DNA of 64,000 bases from Bordetella genomosp. 13 (GTDB lineage Bacteria > Pseudomonadota > Gammaproteobacteria > Burkholderiales > Burkholderiaceae_B): positions 2,976,001-3,040,000 of the forward strand of contig NZ_CP021111.1 of NCBI RefSeq assembly GCF_002119665.1, read 5' to 3'. Numbering within the stretch: position 1 is the stretch's first letter; each line of letters begins with the position of its first letter. Positions 23,853 through 34,341 of this stretch are shown here, in pieces. The notes beneath the pieces are model-generated. The model searched no databases. It was given only the letters and a program-made list of their open reading frames with translations, and had not been told where the DNA came from. Both the position numbers and the translations under genes were made by a program.

Positions 23853-23894
23853 ATCGAAAGCATGCGGCGCGCAGCGGCGCCCGCCGGTTTCGGC

Positions 23895-24689
23895 TCAGAG
23901 CTTCTCGGTCTCGCCCGATTTCGGCTGCCACTTCATCAAGCGCTTCTCGACCACCGACACGATGTAGTCGAGCACGAGGGCGAAGGCCGTCAGGACGATG
24001 ATGCCCGCGAAGACCGTGTTCACGTCCAGCGTGCCCTCGGCCTGCAGGATGAGGTAGCCCACGCCGCTGGCCGAGCCCAGGTATTCGCCGACCACGGCGC
24101 CCACGAAGGCGAGGCCCACCGAGGTGTGCAGACTGGAGAACACCCAGCTGGTGGCCGAAGGCAGGTACACGTGGCGCAGCAGCTGCTGGCGGCGCGCGCC
24201 CAGCATGCGGGCATTGTCCAGCAGGGTCGGGCTGACTTCGCGCACGCCCTGGTACACGTTGAAGAACACGATGAAGAACACCAGCGTGACCGCCAGCGCC
24301 ACCTTGGACCAGATGCCCAGGCCGAACCACATGCCGAAGATGGGCGCCAGGATGACGCGCGGCATGGAGTTGGCCGCGGTGATGAAGGGATCGAGCACGG
24401 CGCTGGTGCGGCGCGACAGGCCCAGCCACAGGCCGGCGCCCAGGCCTGCCACGGTGCCGATGACGAAGGCCAGCACCGTTTCGGTAAGCGTGATCCACAG
24501 GTGGGCGTAGATGTCGCCCGTGGCGACGAACCAGTTCCAGATGCGGCCGGCCACTTCGACGGGTTGGCCGAAGAAGAACGCCACGCGCGGATTGGCGGAC
24601 GCGACATGCCAGATGGCGAGGATGGCGGCCAACAGGCCTGCCTGGTAGACCCGCAGGATGGCGGGGCCCGATTTCAACGACTTGGACAT
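23895..24689 (-). CDS. ABC transporter permease (SsuC/TauC-like)
   Basis: A 264-residue inner-membrane permease with about six helices and the EAA loop DNARMLGARRQQLLRHVYLP near 160, typical of nitrate/sulfonate/taurine-type importers. I chose MSKSLKSG at 24689, four bases after the ATPase stop, over an upstream in-frame ATG that lies inside the ATPase gene. The substrate is not evident. Confidence 0.9.
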   Translation of the reverse strand: MSKSLKSGPAILRVYQAGLLAAILAIWHVASANPRVAFFFGQPVEVAGRIWNWFVATGDIYAHLWITLTETVLAFVIGTVAGLGAGLWLGLSRRTSAVLDPFITAANSMPRVILAPIFGMWFGLGIWSKVALAVTLVFFIVFFNVYQGVREVSPTLLDNARMLGARRQQLLRHVYLPSATSWVFSSLHTSVGLAFVGAVVGEYLGSASGVGYLILQAEGTLDVNTVFAGIIVLTAFALVLDYIVSVVEKRLMKWQPKSGETEKL

Positions 24690-24693
24690 GGAT

Positions 24694-25503
24694 TCAGGCT
24701 CGCTTCTGCTGGGCATAGCCCTTGAGGACTTCTTCACGCAGCACGTCCCAGATGGCGGCGTGCAGCTCGACGAAGCGCGGCTGCATCCGCACCTCGGCCA
24801 CGTCGCGCGGGCGCGGCAGGTCGATGACGAACTCGCCGATGGGGTGCGTAGCCGGGCCGGCGGACAGCACCACCACGCGGTCGCTCATGGCGATGGCCTC
24901 GTCCAGGTCGTGCGTGATGAACAGCACGGCCTTGCGCTTGGCCATCCAGAGGTCGAGGACCTCGTTCTCCATCAGCTGGCGGGTCTGGATGTCGAGCGCC
25001 GAGAACGGCTCGTCCATCAGGATGATGTCGGGGTCGCGGATGAGCGTCTGCGCAAGCATGGTGCGCTTGCGCATGCCGCCGGACATCTGGTGCGGATAGC
25101 GGTCTTCGAAGCCGCCCAGGCCGACGCGGCGCATCCATTCGCGTCCGCGCTGCTGGGCTTCGGCGCGCGGCACGCCGGCGAAGTCGAGCCCCGCCGTGAC
25201 GTTGTCCAGCGCGCTGCGCCACGGCAGCAGGGCCTCGCCCTGGAACATGTAGCCGGCGCGCTCGTTGATGCCGGACAGCGGCTTGCCGAACACCTTGATC
25301 TGGCCGGCCGACGGCGCCAGCAGGCCGGCGCCGACGTTCAGCAGCGTGGACTTGCCGCAGCCGGTGGGTCCGACCACGGAGACGAACTCGCCCGGGGCGA
25401 TGGACAGCGAGGCATCCTGCACGGCCGTGTAGCGCTGGCCGCGGCCATCCCTGGCCGCGAACGTGCAGGTGATGCCCTCGAGCGACAGTGCTGCTTCAGC
25501 CAT
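24694..25503 (-). CDS. ABC transporter ATP-binding protein (SsuB/TauB-like)
   Basis: A single ABC ATPase of 269 residues. Walker A GPTGCGKST is near 45, Q-loop FQGEALLPWR near 88, signature MSGGMRKRTMLAQ near 140 (SGGM replaces the usual SGGQ, frequent in this subfamily), and Walker B IILMDEPFSALD near 164. Two ATGs occur six bases apart. GAGAAG is better spaced for the second (25503), which overlaps the binding-protein stop, showing tight coupling. Confidence 0.9.
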   Translation of the reverse strand: MAEAALSLEGITCTFAARDGRGQRYTAVQDASLSIAPGEFVSVVGPTGCGKSTLLNVGAGLLAPSAGQIKVFGKPLSGINERAGYMFQGEALLPWRSALDNVTAGLDFAGVPRAEAQQRGREWMRRVGLGGFEDRYPHQMSGGMRKRTMLAQTLIRDPDIILMDEPFSALDIQTRQLMENEVLDLWMAKRKAVLFITHDLDEAIAMSDRVVVLSAGPATHPIGEFVIDLPRPRDVAEVRMQPRFVELHAAIWDVLREEVLKGYAQQKRA

Positions 25504-26527
25504 TGGCATACTTCTCGTTGGCGCGTTTGACGAAGTCGTTGGTCCAGGTCTTGGACAGGTCGAGCTTGGACTCGTCCAGCTGCACGTAGCTCTGCAGCGC
25601 CCTCAGGGCCGTGGCGGCGCCGTCCGCGGGGAAGGAGCCGTCGGGCGAGATGCCCTCTTTGCTCTTGGTGAGCGAGGCCTTGTAGACCTCGGGCTCGCCC
25701 AGCAGATAGCTGGCCGGCACGGCCTTGGCGATCTCGTCCGGGCTGGCCTTCTGGATCCACTTGTCGGCGCGCACGATGGCGTTGGCCAGGGCCTGCGCCG
25801 TGTTGGGATTGGCGCTGATGAAGTCCTGCGAGGCGTACAGGCAGCCGGCGGGCATGTTGCCGCCGAACACGTCCAGCGTGTCCTTCAGCTTGCGCGTATC
25901 GACGACGATCTGGACGTCACCCGCCGTGTCGAGCGCGGACATGACGGGGTCGAGATTGGAAATGGCGTCGATCTGGCCGGTGCGCAGCGCGGTGACCGCG
26001 CCGGCGCCCGCGCCCACGCCGATGAAGGACACGTCGCTGGGCTTCATGCCGTGCTTGGCCAGGAAGAAGTTGACCAGCATGCTGGTGGACGAACCCGGCG
26101 CCGTGACGCCGATCTTCTTGCCCTTCAGGTCGGTCGGGGTCTTGTAGCCCAGCTTCTTGGAGACGCCCAGCACGATCATGGGCGCGCGGCCCTGCAGCGC
26201 GAAGGCGCGGTAGAACTGGCCCTTGGACTGCAGGTTGATGGTGTGCTCGTAGGCGCCCGAGCAGACGTCGGCGCTGCCGCCCACCACGGCCTGCAGCGCC
26301 TTGGATCCGCCGGCGAAATCGGCGATGCTGACGTCCAGCCCTTCGTCCTTGAAGTAGCCGCGCGCCTCGGCGATGGACAGCGGCAGGTAGTAGACCAGGG
26401 CCTTGCCGCCGACGGCGATCTGGACCTTGGACTTTTCGAGTTTCTGGGCGCGCACGATGGCGGGGGCAAGGCTGAGCGTGCCGGCGGCGCCCGCCAGCTT
26501 CAGCAGTTCACGACGAGTGACTGACAT
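25496..26527 (-). CDS. ABC transporter substrate-binding protein (NMT1/THI5-like)
   Basis: A periplasmic binding protein of 343 residues. The N-terminus TRRELLKLAGAAGTLSLAPAIVRAQ is a twin-arginine-like signal peptide. The mature protein begins VQIAVGGKALVYYLPLSIAEARGYFKDEGLDV, the typical NMT1/SsuA-like opening, and GSKALQAVVGGSADV follows. I used MSVTRRELL at 26527; a longer frame upstream lacks signal character. It is first in the SBP-ATPase-permease operon. The ligand could be an aliphatic sulfonate, pyrimidine precursor or aromatic acid; the sequence does not decide. Confidence 0.9.
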   Translation of the reverse strand: MSVTRRELLKLAGAAGTLSLAPAIVRAQKLEKSKVQIAVGGKALVYYLPLSIAEARGYFKDEGLDVSIADFAGGSKALQAVVGGSADVCSGAYEHTINLQSKGQFYRAFALQGRAPMIVLGVSKKLGYKTPTDLKGKKIGVTAPGSSTSMLVNFFLAKHGMKPSDVSFIGVGAGAGAVTALRTGQIDAISNLDPVMSALDTAGDVQIVVDTRKLKDTLDVFGGNMPAGCLYASQDFISANPNTAQALANAIVRADKWIQKASPDEIAKAVPASYLLGEPEVYKASLTKSKEGISPDGSFPADGAATALRALQSYVQLDESKLDLSKTWTNDFVKRANEKYANG

Positions 26528-26705
26528 GGACGTTGTCTCCGTTATGGCCGCACGAGGCGGCAATGCGCGCGCGGCGTGGCCGCGCGCTGCTGCACGTGCC
26601 CCGGGGCCAGGCCCGCGGGGACTGCATGTCTTCGATGCGCCGCTCTACGTCGGCTTTGCAATCGCCGCAGCATCATACCCCAGCACCGTGGGGCTTCTCG
26701 TCGGG

Positions 26706-26728
26706 ATGTTCCCCTAGCCGGGGGACAT
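26706..26728. terminator. Hairpin after recR
   Basis: ATGTTCCCC and GGGGGACAT (one G-T pair) form a hairpin 15 bases beyond the recR stop. A second hairpin, CCCCA/TGGGG, lies just beyond it (about 26680-26695). There is no T-run, so termination is only plausible. Confidence 0.4.
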
Positions 26729-26742
26729 GCTGGCGGTCTGCG

Positions 26743-27351
26743 CTATGACTCGCGGCGCTCCATCAGCGCCCAGGCGATGGTGCCCGCGTCCACGTATTCG
26801 AGTTCGCTGCCGGCCGGCACGCCGCGCGCCAGGCGCGTGACCTTCAGGCCGCGCCCCGCCAACGCTTCGCTGACGAAATGGGCCGTGGTCTCGCCCTCGG
26901 CGGTGAAGTTGGTGGCCAGGATGACCTCCTGCACCACGCCATCGGACGCCCGTTCGATCAACCGCTGGAAATCGAGTTCGCGCGGCCCCACGCCCTCCAG
27001 CGGCGCCACGCGGCCCATCAGCACGTAGTACAGGCCGCGATAGCCGTGGCTGGACTCGATCATGTTCTGGTCGGCCGGCGTTTCGACCACGCACAGCAGC
27101 GTGGGATCGCGCTTGGGATTGGCGCAGGTGGCGCAGACTTCGTCTTCGGTGAAGCCGTTGCAGCGCGCGCAATGGCGCAGGTTCTGCACCGCGCCCGCCA
27201 GGGCCCGGCCCAGCAGGTCGGCGCCCTGCGGGTCATGCTGCAGCAAGTGGTAAGCCATGCGGCGCGCGGAGCGCACGCCCACGCCGGGCAGGCGCCGCAG
27301 CGCCTCGATCAGCGCGACCAGGGGTTCGGGCTCGGGAAGTTGTGATTCCAT
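26743..27351 (-). CDS. recR: Recombination mediator RecR
   Basis: RecR works with RecO (and RecF) to load RecA on SSB-coated gaps. The 202-residue protein has an N-terminal helix-hairpin-helix ([21 protein letters not shown]), a four-Cys zinc finger [16 protein letters not shown] near 57-72, and a Toprim domain beginning [15 protein letters not shown] near 82. It is the last gene of the dnaX-ybaB-recR unit, 31 bases after ybaB. Confidence 0.97.
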   Translation of the reverse strand: MESQLPEPEPLVALIEALRRLPGVGVRSARRMAYHLLQHDPQGADLLGRALAGAVQNLRHCARCNGFTEDEVCATCANPKRDPTLLCVVETPADQNMIESSHGYRGLYYVLMGRVAPLEGVGPRELDFQRLIERASDGVVQEVILATNFTAEGETTAHFVSEALAGRGLKVTRLARGVPAGSELEYVDAGTIAWALMERRES

Positions 27352-27382
27352 TGCGCAGGACTGCCGCGCGTGCGACGCGTGC

Positions 27383-27709
27383 TTAGAAAGGGAACTTCAT
27401 GCCGGGGGGCATGGGCATGCCGGCGGTGGCGCCGGCCATCTTCTCCTGCGCGGTGGCCTCGGCCTTGCGCAGCGCGTCGTTGAAGGCCGCCGCGACCAGG
27501 TCTTCCAGCATGTCCTTGTCCTCGCCCAGCAGGCTGGGATCGATGGCCACGCGCTTGACGTCGTTGCGGCAGGTCATGGTGACCTTCACCAGGCCGCCGC
27601 CGGAGGCACCTTCGACCTGGATGTCGGCCAACGCTTCCTGCGCCTTCTTCATGTTTTCCTGCATCTGTTGCGCCTGGCGCATCAGACCGGCAAGTTGTCC
27701 TTTCATCAT
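27383..27709 (-). CDS. ybaB: YbaB/EbfC family nucleoid-associated protein
   Basis: A small DNA-binding protein of 108 residues with the family pattern [29 protein letters not shown] (split helix) followed by [17 protein letters not shown]. Family members form tweezer-like dimers that bind DNA without strict sequence and are encoded between dnaX and recR. It begins with two adjacent ATGs. Confidence 0.95.
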   Translation of the reverse strand: MMKGQLAGLMRQAQQMQENMKKAQEALADIQVEGASGGGLVKVTMTCRNDVKRVAIDPSLLGEDKDMLEDLVAAAFNDALRKAEATAQEKMAGATAGMPMPPGMKFPF

Positions 27710-27757
27710 GATCGTGATTCCTTGTATGGGGGAACAGTTGCGTCGGGACCGCGGCGC

Positions 27758-30196
<2,439 letters not shown>

Positions 30197-30302
30197 GGGC
30201 GGATTGTAGAACCAGTTGCACGCGCCGACAGGCACGCTGATGCCTGGACATGTCCCCACGATGGTGGGGCTGCATTGCCATGAAACAAGCCAGCGCAAAC
30301 TC

Positions 30303-30375
30303 AAAAGGGGCGCCGCGTCCGGCATGCAAGCGGATTCGTGGAATCGCGTTACACGCCGGATGCGGCGCCCCTTTT
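30303..30375. terminator. Large bidirectional hairpin between ffs and dnaX
   Basis: Arms of 21 bases (30303-30323 and 30355-30375) match with a single G-T pair. They begin AAAAGGGGCGCC and end GGCGCCCCTTTT, so both strands end in TTTT. The 31-base loop holds a small nested hairpin, GATTC/GAATC. It starts 12 bases after the 4.5S RNA end and would terminate that RNA. Confidence 0.75.
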
Positions 30376-30387
30376 GGAGAAACCGAT

Positions 30388-30482
30388 GACGAGCCTGACT
30401 TCGGCACTGATCCTAAACGACTATGGCTGCTTCGTTCCCGACCTGACCAGGTTCACCGCCGAACCATGCGAAGGGGCCCGTC
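30388..30482 (-). ncRNA. ffs: 4.5S signal recognition particle RNA (small bacterial type)
   Basis: On the minus strand the conserved apical hairpin reads GGTCAGGTCGGGAACGAAGC followed by AGCC, the Ffh-binding asymmetric loop of SRP RNA. The ends pair as GACGGGCC with GGCTCGTC, closing a 95-base rod, and TTCGGC with GCCGAA further inside. It lies upstream of dnaX on the same strand, where ffs is often found in betaproteobacteria. It guides Ffh to FtsY for co-translational membrane targeting. End positions are set by pairing and may be off by a few bases. Confidence 0.93.
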
Positions 30483-30537
30483 GACTTGCATTCTAGCAGA
30501 ACGGGCTGGACGCCCGTTCTGCGACGGATGCAAGTCG
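30482..30537 (-). promoter_or_regulatory. ffs promoter within a nested inverted repeat
   Basis: On the minus strand an extended -10, TGCTAGAAT (30498-30490), sits 7 bases before the ffs 5' end. Around it are two nested perfect repeats: outer arms CGACTTGCAT (30482-30491) and ATGCAAGTCG (30528-30537), and inner arms GCAGAACGGGC (30496-30506) and GCCCGTTCTGC (30512-30522). No good -35 is seen. Confidence 0.6.
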
Positions 30538-30598
30538 GCGGGCCCCGGGGGGCCTGTATGTGCGCCCCCTCGCCGGCCCTCCCCCCGAGGGGGAGGGG

Positions 30599-30790
30599 GT
30601 GGCGCATGGCGCCAGGGTTTTGGGGCTTTTGCTTTAGCGGGAGGGGTGGCTGGCGGGAGCAGGATGGCGCATGGCGCCAGGGGGGATGGGCTTTTGCTTG
30701 GGTGGAGGGGCGGTTGGCGCCAGGGTTTGGGAGCTTTTGCTGGCTGGAGAAGTGGCTGGCGGGCGGCGTGGGGCGCATGGCGCCCGCCAG
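30599..30790. repeat. Imperfect tandem repeats of about 55-65 bases
   Basis: The block TGGCGCATGGCGCCAGGG, then a G-rich spacer, GCTTTTGCT and GGCTGGCGGG occurs about three times plus a partial copy. It fills the non-coding gap between the ffs promoter and the AddA-like gene stop. No coding role is visible. Confidence 0.6.
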
Positions 30791-30803
30791 CCCTCGGGCC
30801 CGT

Positions 30804-33800
30804 CTACAGGTCCAGCCACATTTTCGCGCGTGGAAAATACAGCGCCGCGCGCGCCGCGCGGCCGTCCAGCGCCGTGACCTGGCGGCAGTAGCGTTCGAGC
30901 TGGTCGCCGTGACGTTGGCGCATGCGTTCGGCGAAGGCCGCCTCGGGCTCGCCGGGCCGCGGGCGGCCCGTCTTGTAGTCGACGATCAGCCAGCCGTCTT
31001 CCGTGCTGAGCGCCAGGTCGATCACCGAGACGCGGCCCGTCGCGTCGATCAGGGGCCATTCGCGGCGGGCGCCGGATTGGGAGAGCAGCCACAACCCGCG
31101 CTCGTGCGTCAGCGTGGCGACCAGGGTTTCCAGTACCGCGTCGGCGGCATCGCCCGCCAGGCGGGCCGGCACGCCGGCGCGCGTCAGTTGCTTGCGCAGC
31201 AATGGCAGGCGCTGGCGCAGCGCGTCGGCGGGCCAGGCCTGCGGGCCGTCCTGGCCGATGCGGGCCAGCCACGCGTGAGCCAGCGTGCCGATGGCGGCAT
31301 CGTAGGCCGCCTCCAATTGCCATGCGGGATGGTCGGCGCCCTGGTTCCATTGGCGGGCGCCGGCCGGCGGCATGGCGAAGCCGGGGTTCGCGCACGCGGC
31401 GGGCTGCGCCGCCAGGCGCGTGACGGATTCGTCGGCCAGGCGGCGCAGCGGGCGGCCGCGCACCGCGCTGCGGGCGTCGGCATCGTCCGCCGAGTCGGCG
31501 CGCCAGTCGGGCGGCGGTTGGCGGCTTGCTTCGGGCAGGGCATCCCACAGGCGCGCCAGCAGGCTGCTCGCCACGGGAGGCTTGGCCTTGCCCGTTTCGG
31601 GGTCCACGGTCACGTTGCCGACCAGATGCAGGCGATGGCGCGCGCGCGTGGCGGCCACGTACAACAGGCGATCGGTCTCGTAGGCGGCGCGGCGCTGCTC
31701 GCGCTGCATCAGGTAGCGCGAGATCGGATCGGGCTCGCGCTCGGCGCGCGGCTTGACCGGCCCGAACAGCACGCGCTCGCCGCGCTGCTCGAAGATGACC
31801 AGCGGCGCGCGGTCGCCGCGAGGCGACCGGTGCAGGCCGTACAGGATCACCGTGTCGAACTGCAGGCCCTTGGACTTGTGCATGGTCATGATCTCGACCG
31901 TGCCGCCCTGCCCCTCCGTGGCCGGCGCCGGCGCGGCATACAGGCGCGCCAGCGCGGCGTCCAGCCTGGCCGGATCCAGCCCGCCGTGCGGGGCCAGGCG
32001 TTCCAGCAGCGCAAACAGGCTCTCGGCGTCCTCGGCGGCGCTGGCATCGGCATACAGCGCAGCTCCGCCCAGCCGCCGCCACAAAGACTCTATCCACGCG
32101 GCCAGCGGCAGCGCGCCCGCGCGGTTGGTGTCGTCCAGCAACACATCGGCCGCGTGCAGCAGGCGGCGCAGCTCGGCCTCGGGCAGCAGTTGCCGCGCGC
32201 GGCCGGGCTGCGCCGCAGGTTCGTCGAACAAACCCATCTGGGGCGCCGGGTCGTCGAACAATCCCCTCTGCGGCGCATCGTCGCGCGCGGCCGCGGCGGG
32301 ACGCGCGACGTCCTCGCGCAGGGCCTCGGCCAACAGCACCGGAATCGGCGTCTCGAGATCGTGGCCGAACAAGGCATGCAACGTATCCAGCGTCAGCCCG
32401 CACCATGGGGCGCGCAGCACCGACAACCACGCCAGCCGGTCGGACGGATGCGACAGCGCGCGCACCAGTTGCACCAGGTCCGACACCACTTCGCGCTGCG
32501 CCAGCCGCACCAGTTCGACGGCGCGGCAGGCGATGCCTTCCTGCGTCAGGCGCCGCACCAACTGCCCCAGGTGGCTGCGCGTACGCACCAGGATGGCCAC
32601 GGGATGACGGCTGTGCGGGCCGGCTTCGTCCAGCGCCTGGCGCACCAGGTCCAGCACCAGGCGTTCGGCCTCGGCGTCCGATTGCCCGGTGCCGGCCAGA
32701 CCGAAGGCGCCGTGAAAGCGCACCGCGGTTCCGGGCAGCTCGGGGTTGAAGGCCTGCGAGTCGGTATACGCGATGGCGCCGGCCGCCGCGTCGTTGCGCG
32801 CCGGCAGCAGCGATCGGAAGGTGGCATTGACCCAGTCGACCACGCCCGCCTGCGAACGGAAGTTGTCGGCCAGGTTGAGGAAGTCGGGCAGGATTTCGCC
32901 CACGCCGCGCTCGGCGGCCTGCAGGAACAATCCCACCTCGGCCTTGCGGAAGCGGTAGATGGACTGCATGGGGTCGCCCACCAGGAACAGCGTGCGGCCA
33001 TCGCCCTGCTGCCATCCTGCCGTCAGCGTGGACAAGAGGCGGATCTGCGTGAGGCTGGTGTCCTGGAACTCATCCACCAACAGGTGGCGGATGGAGGCGT
33101 CGAGCTTCAGCAGCAGTTCGCCGGGGTCCTCGGCGCTGCCCAGCGCCAGGGAAGCGCGCTGCGCGATCTCGATGAAATCGACCTCGCCCGTTTCGGCGAA
33201 GCGCAGGTGCAGCTGCGCCACGGCCAGCTTCAAGGTCATCAGCTGCGCGCCCAGCACGCGCCACTGTTCGTCGCTGAACTGGGCGGGCGGCGCGTTGCGC
33301 AACGCATGCAGCAGGCCGATCCAGCGTCCCGTGACGTCGGCCGAGTCCAGCCAGTCCGCGAAGGGCGCCTTGTGTTCGCATTTGGGCGGAAAGCCCAGGT
33401 TCTTGTTGACGCCGCGCGAGCTGCGCAGCTCGCCCTTGCCGGTCAGCAGCAGGTGCGCCAGGGCCTGCCAGCGATCGAGCATGGCCGCGTGCGGATGCAG
33501 CTCGTCGTCCCAGTCGCGCAGGGCCGCCAGGAGATGTGCGGGCCCGCCTTCGTCGAGCGCGGCGGCCGCCATGCGCGCGGGCCCGCGCAGCGCCTCCTGC
33601 CAGCCCAGCGGCATGGCCGAATGCACGGCGTGCAGATCCTCGGCGATGGCCTCGGCCAGTGCATCCTGCAGGGCTTCGCGGTCGGTGCCGTGCTCGAGCA
33701 GCGGCAGCCATTGGTCGCGCTGGCCCAGCATGCCGGCCAGGGCCTCGCGCGCGGCCTGCGTGTCCACGTCCAGGTGCGACAGCAGGATGCGCACCGCTTC

Positions 33801-34295
33801 GAAGTCATCGGCCAGGTCCAGCGTGGCGCGCGCCGCGGCCTCGTAATGCGCGCCGGCGTCGTCGGCGATCTGCGGCATGCCGCCCAGCTCCGACAGCCAC
33901 GGCATGCCGCGCACCAGGCCGGCGCAGAACGAATCGATGGTGCGGATGGCCAGCCGGGCCGGATGCCGCAACAGCTTCCAGCCCTGCTCGGCATCGCGCG
34001 CCAGCGCCGCGCACGCCAGTTCCCAGCTGCGCCGGCCATGCTCGCTGTCGGGCGCGGGACCCATCGCATCGCGCAGCTTGCCCAGCACGCGCGCGTGCAT
34101 TTCGGATGCGGCCTTGCGCGTGAACGTGATGGCGACGATTTCCTCGGGCCGCTGCACCGTGGCCAACAGCGCGAGGATGCGGTCGGTCAGCAGTTCGGTC
34201 TTGCCCGAACCTGCCGGAGCCTGCACCAGGAAGGAATGGAAGGGGTCCAGCGCGCGGGCGCGGGCGGCGTGGTCGGAAGGCTGCTGGGCGCTCAT
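30804..34295 (-). CDS. UvrD-type helicase-nuclease, AddA-like
   Basis: A 1163-residue superfamily 1 helicase with Walker A QAPAGSGKTELL near 24-35, IAFTRKAA-like AITFTRKAASEMHARV, Walker B LLVDEFQDTS near 410, and TMHKSKGLQFDTVILYG near 810. The C-terminus carries a RecB-type nuclease, DLALSTEDGWLIVDYKTG. Together with the adjacent nuclease gene it forms an AddAB-like double-strand end resection machine feeding RecA. An insertion near 670-695 has two QxxLF motifs (QRGLF, QMGLF), which resemble beta-clamp binding peptides. The start lies 46 bases after the partner gene. Confidence 0.9.
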   Translation of the reverse strand: MSAQQPSDHAARARALDPFHSFLVQAPAGSGKTELLTDRILALLATVQRPEEIVAITFTRKAASEMHARVLGKLRDAMGPAPDSEHGRRSWELACAALARDAEQGWKLLRHPARLAIRTIDSFCAGLVRGMPWLSELGGMPQIADDAGAHYEAAARATLDLADDFEAVRILLSHLDVDTQAAREALAGMLGQRDQWLPLLEHGTDREALQDALAEAIAEDLHAVHSAMPLGWQEALRGPARMAAAALDEGGPAHLLAALRDWDDELHPHAAMLDRWQALAHLLLTGKGELRSSRGVNKNLGFPPKCEHKAPFADWLDSADVTGRWIGLLHALRNAPPAQFSDEQWRVLGAQLMTLKLAVAQLHLRFAETGEVDFIEIAQRASLALGSAEDPGELLLKLDASIRHLLVDEFQDTSLTQIRLLSTLTAGWQQGDGRTLFLVGDPMQSIYRFRKAEVGLFLQAAERGVGEILPDFLNLADNFRSQAGVVDWVNATFRSLLPARNDAAAGAIAYTDSQAFNPELPGTAVRFHGAFGLAGTGQSDAEAERLVLDLVRQALDEAGPHSRHPVAILVRTRSHLGQLVRRLTQEGIACRAVELVRLAQREVVSDLVQLVRALSHPSDRLAWLSVLRAPWCGLTLDTLHALFGHDLETPIPVLLAEALREDVARPAAAARDDAPQRGLFDDPAPQMGLFDEPAAQPGRARQLLPEAELRRLLHAADVLLDDTNRAGALPLAAWIESLWRRLGGAALYADASAAEDAESLFALLERLAPHGGLDPARLDAALARLYAAPAPATEGQGGTVEIMTMHKSKGLQFDTVILYGLHRSPRGDRAPLVIFEQRGERVLFGPVKPRAEREPDPISRYLMQREQRRAAYETDRLLYVAATRARHRLHLVGNVTVDPETGKAKPPVASSLLARLWDALPEASRQPPPDWRADSADDADARSAVRGRPLRRLADESVTRLAAQPAACANPGFAMPPAGARQWNQGADHPAWQLEAAYDAAIGTLAHAWLARIGQDGPQAWPADALRQRLPLLRKQLTRAGVPARLAGDAADAVLETLVATLTHERGLWLLSQSGARREWPLIDATGRVSVIDLALSTEDGWLIVDYKTGRPRPGEPEAAFAERMRQRHGDQLERYCRQVTALDGRAARAALYFPRAKMWLDL

Positions 34296-34341
34296 CGCCG
34301 CGCTCCCGCGCAGGAGTTTCCGGAATTCGCTGTCATGCTCG

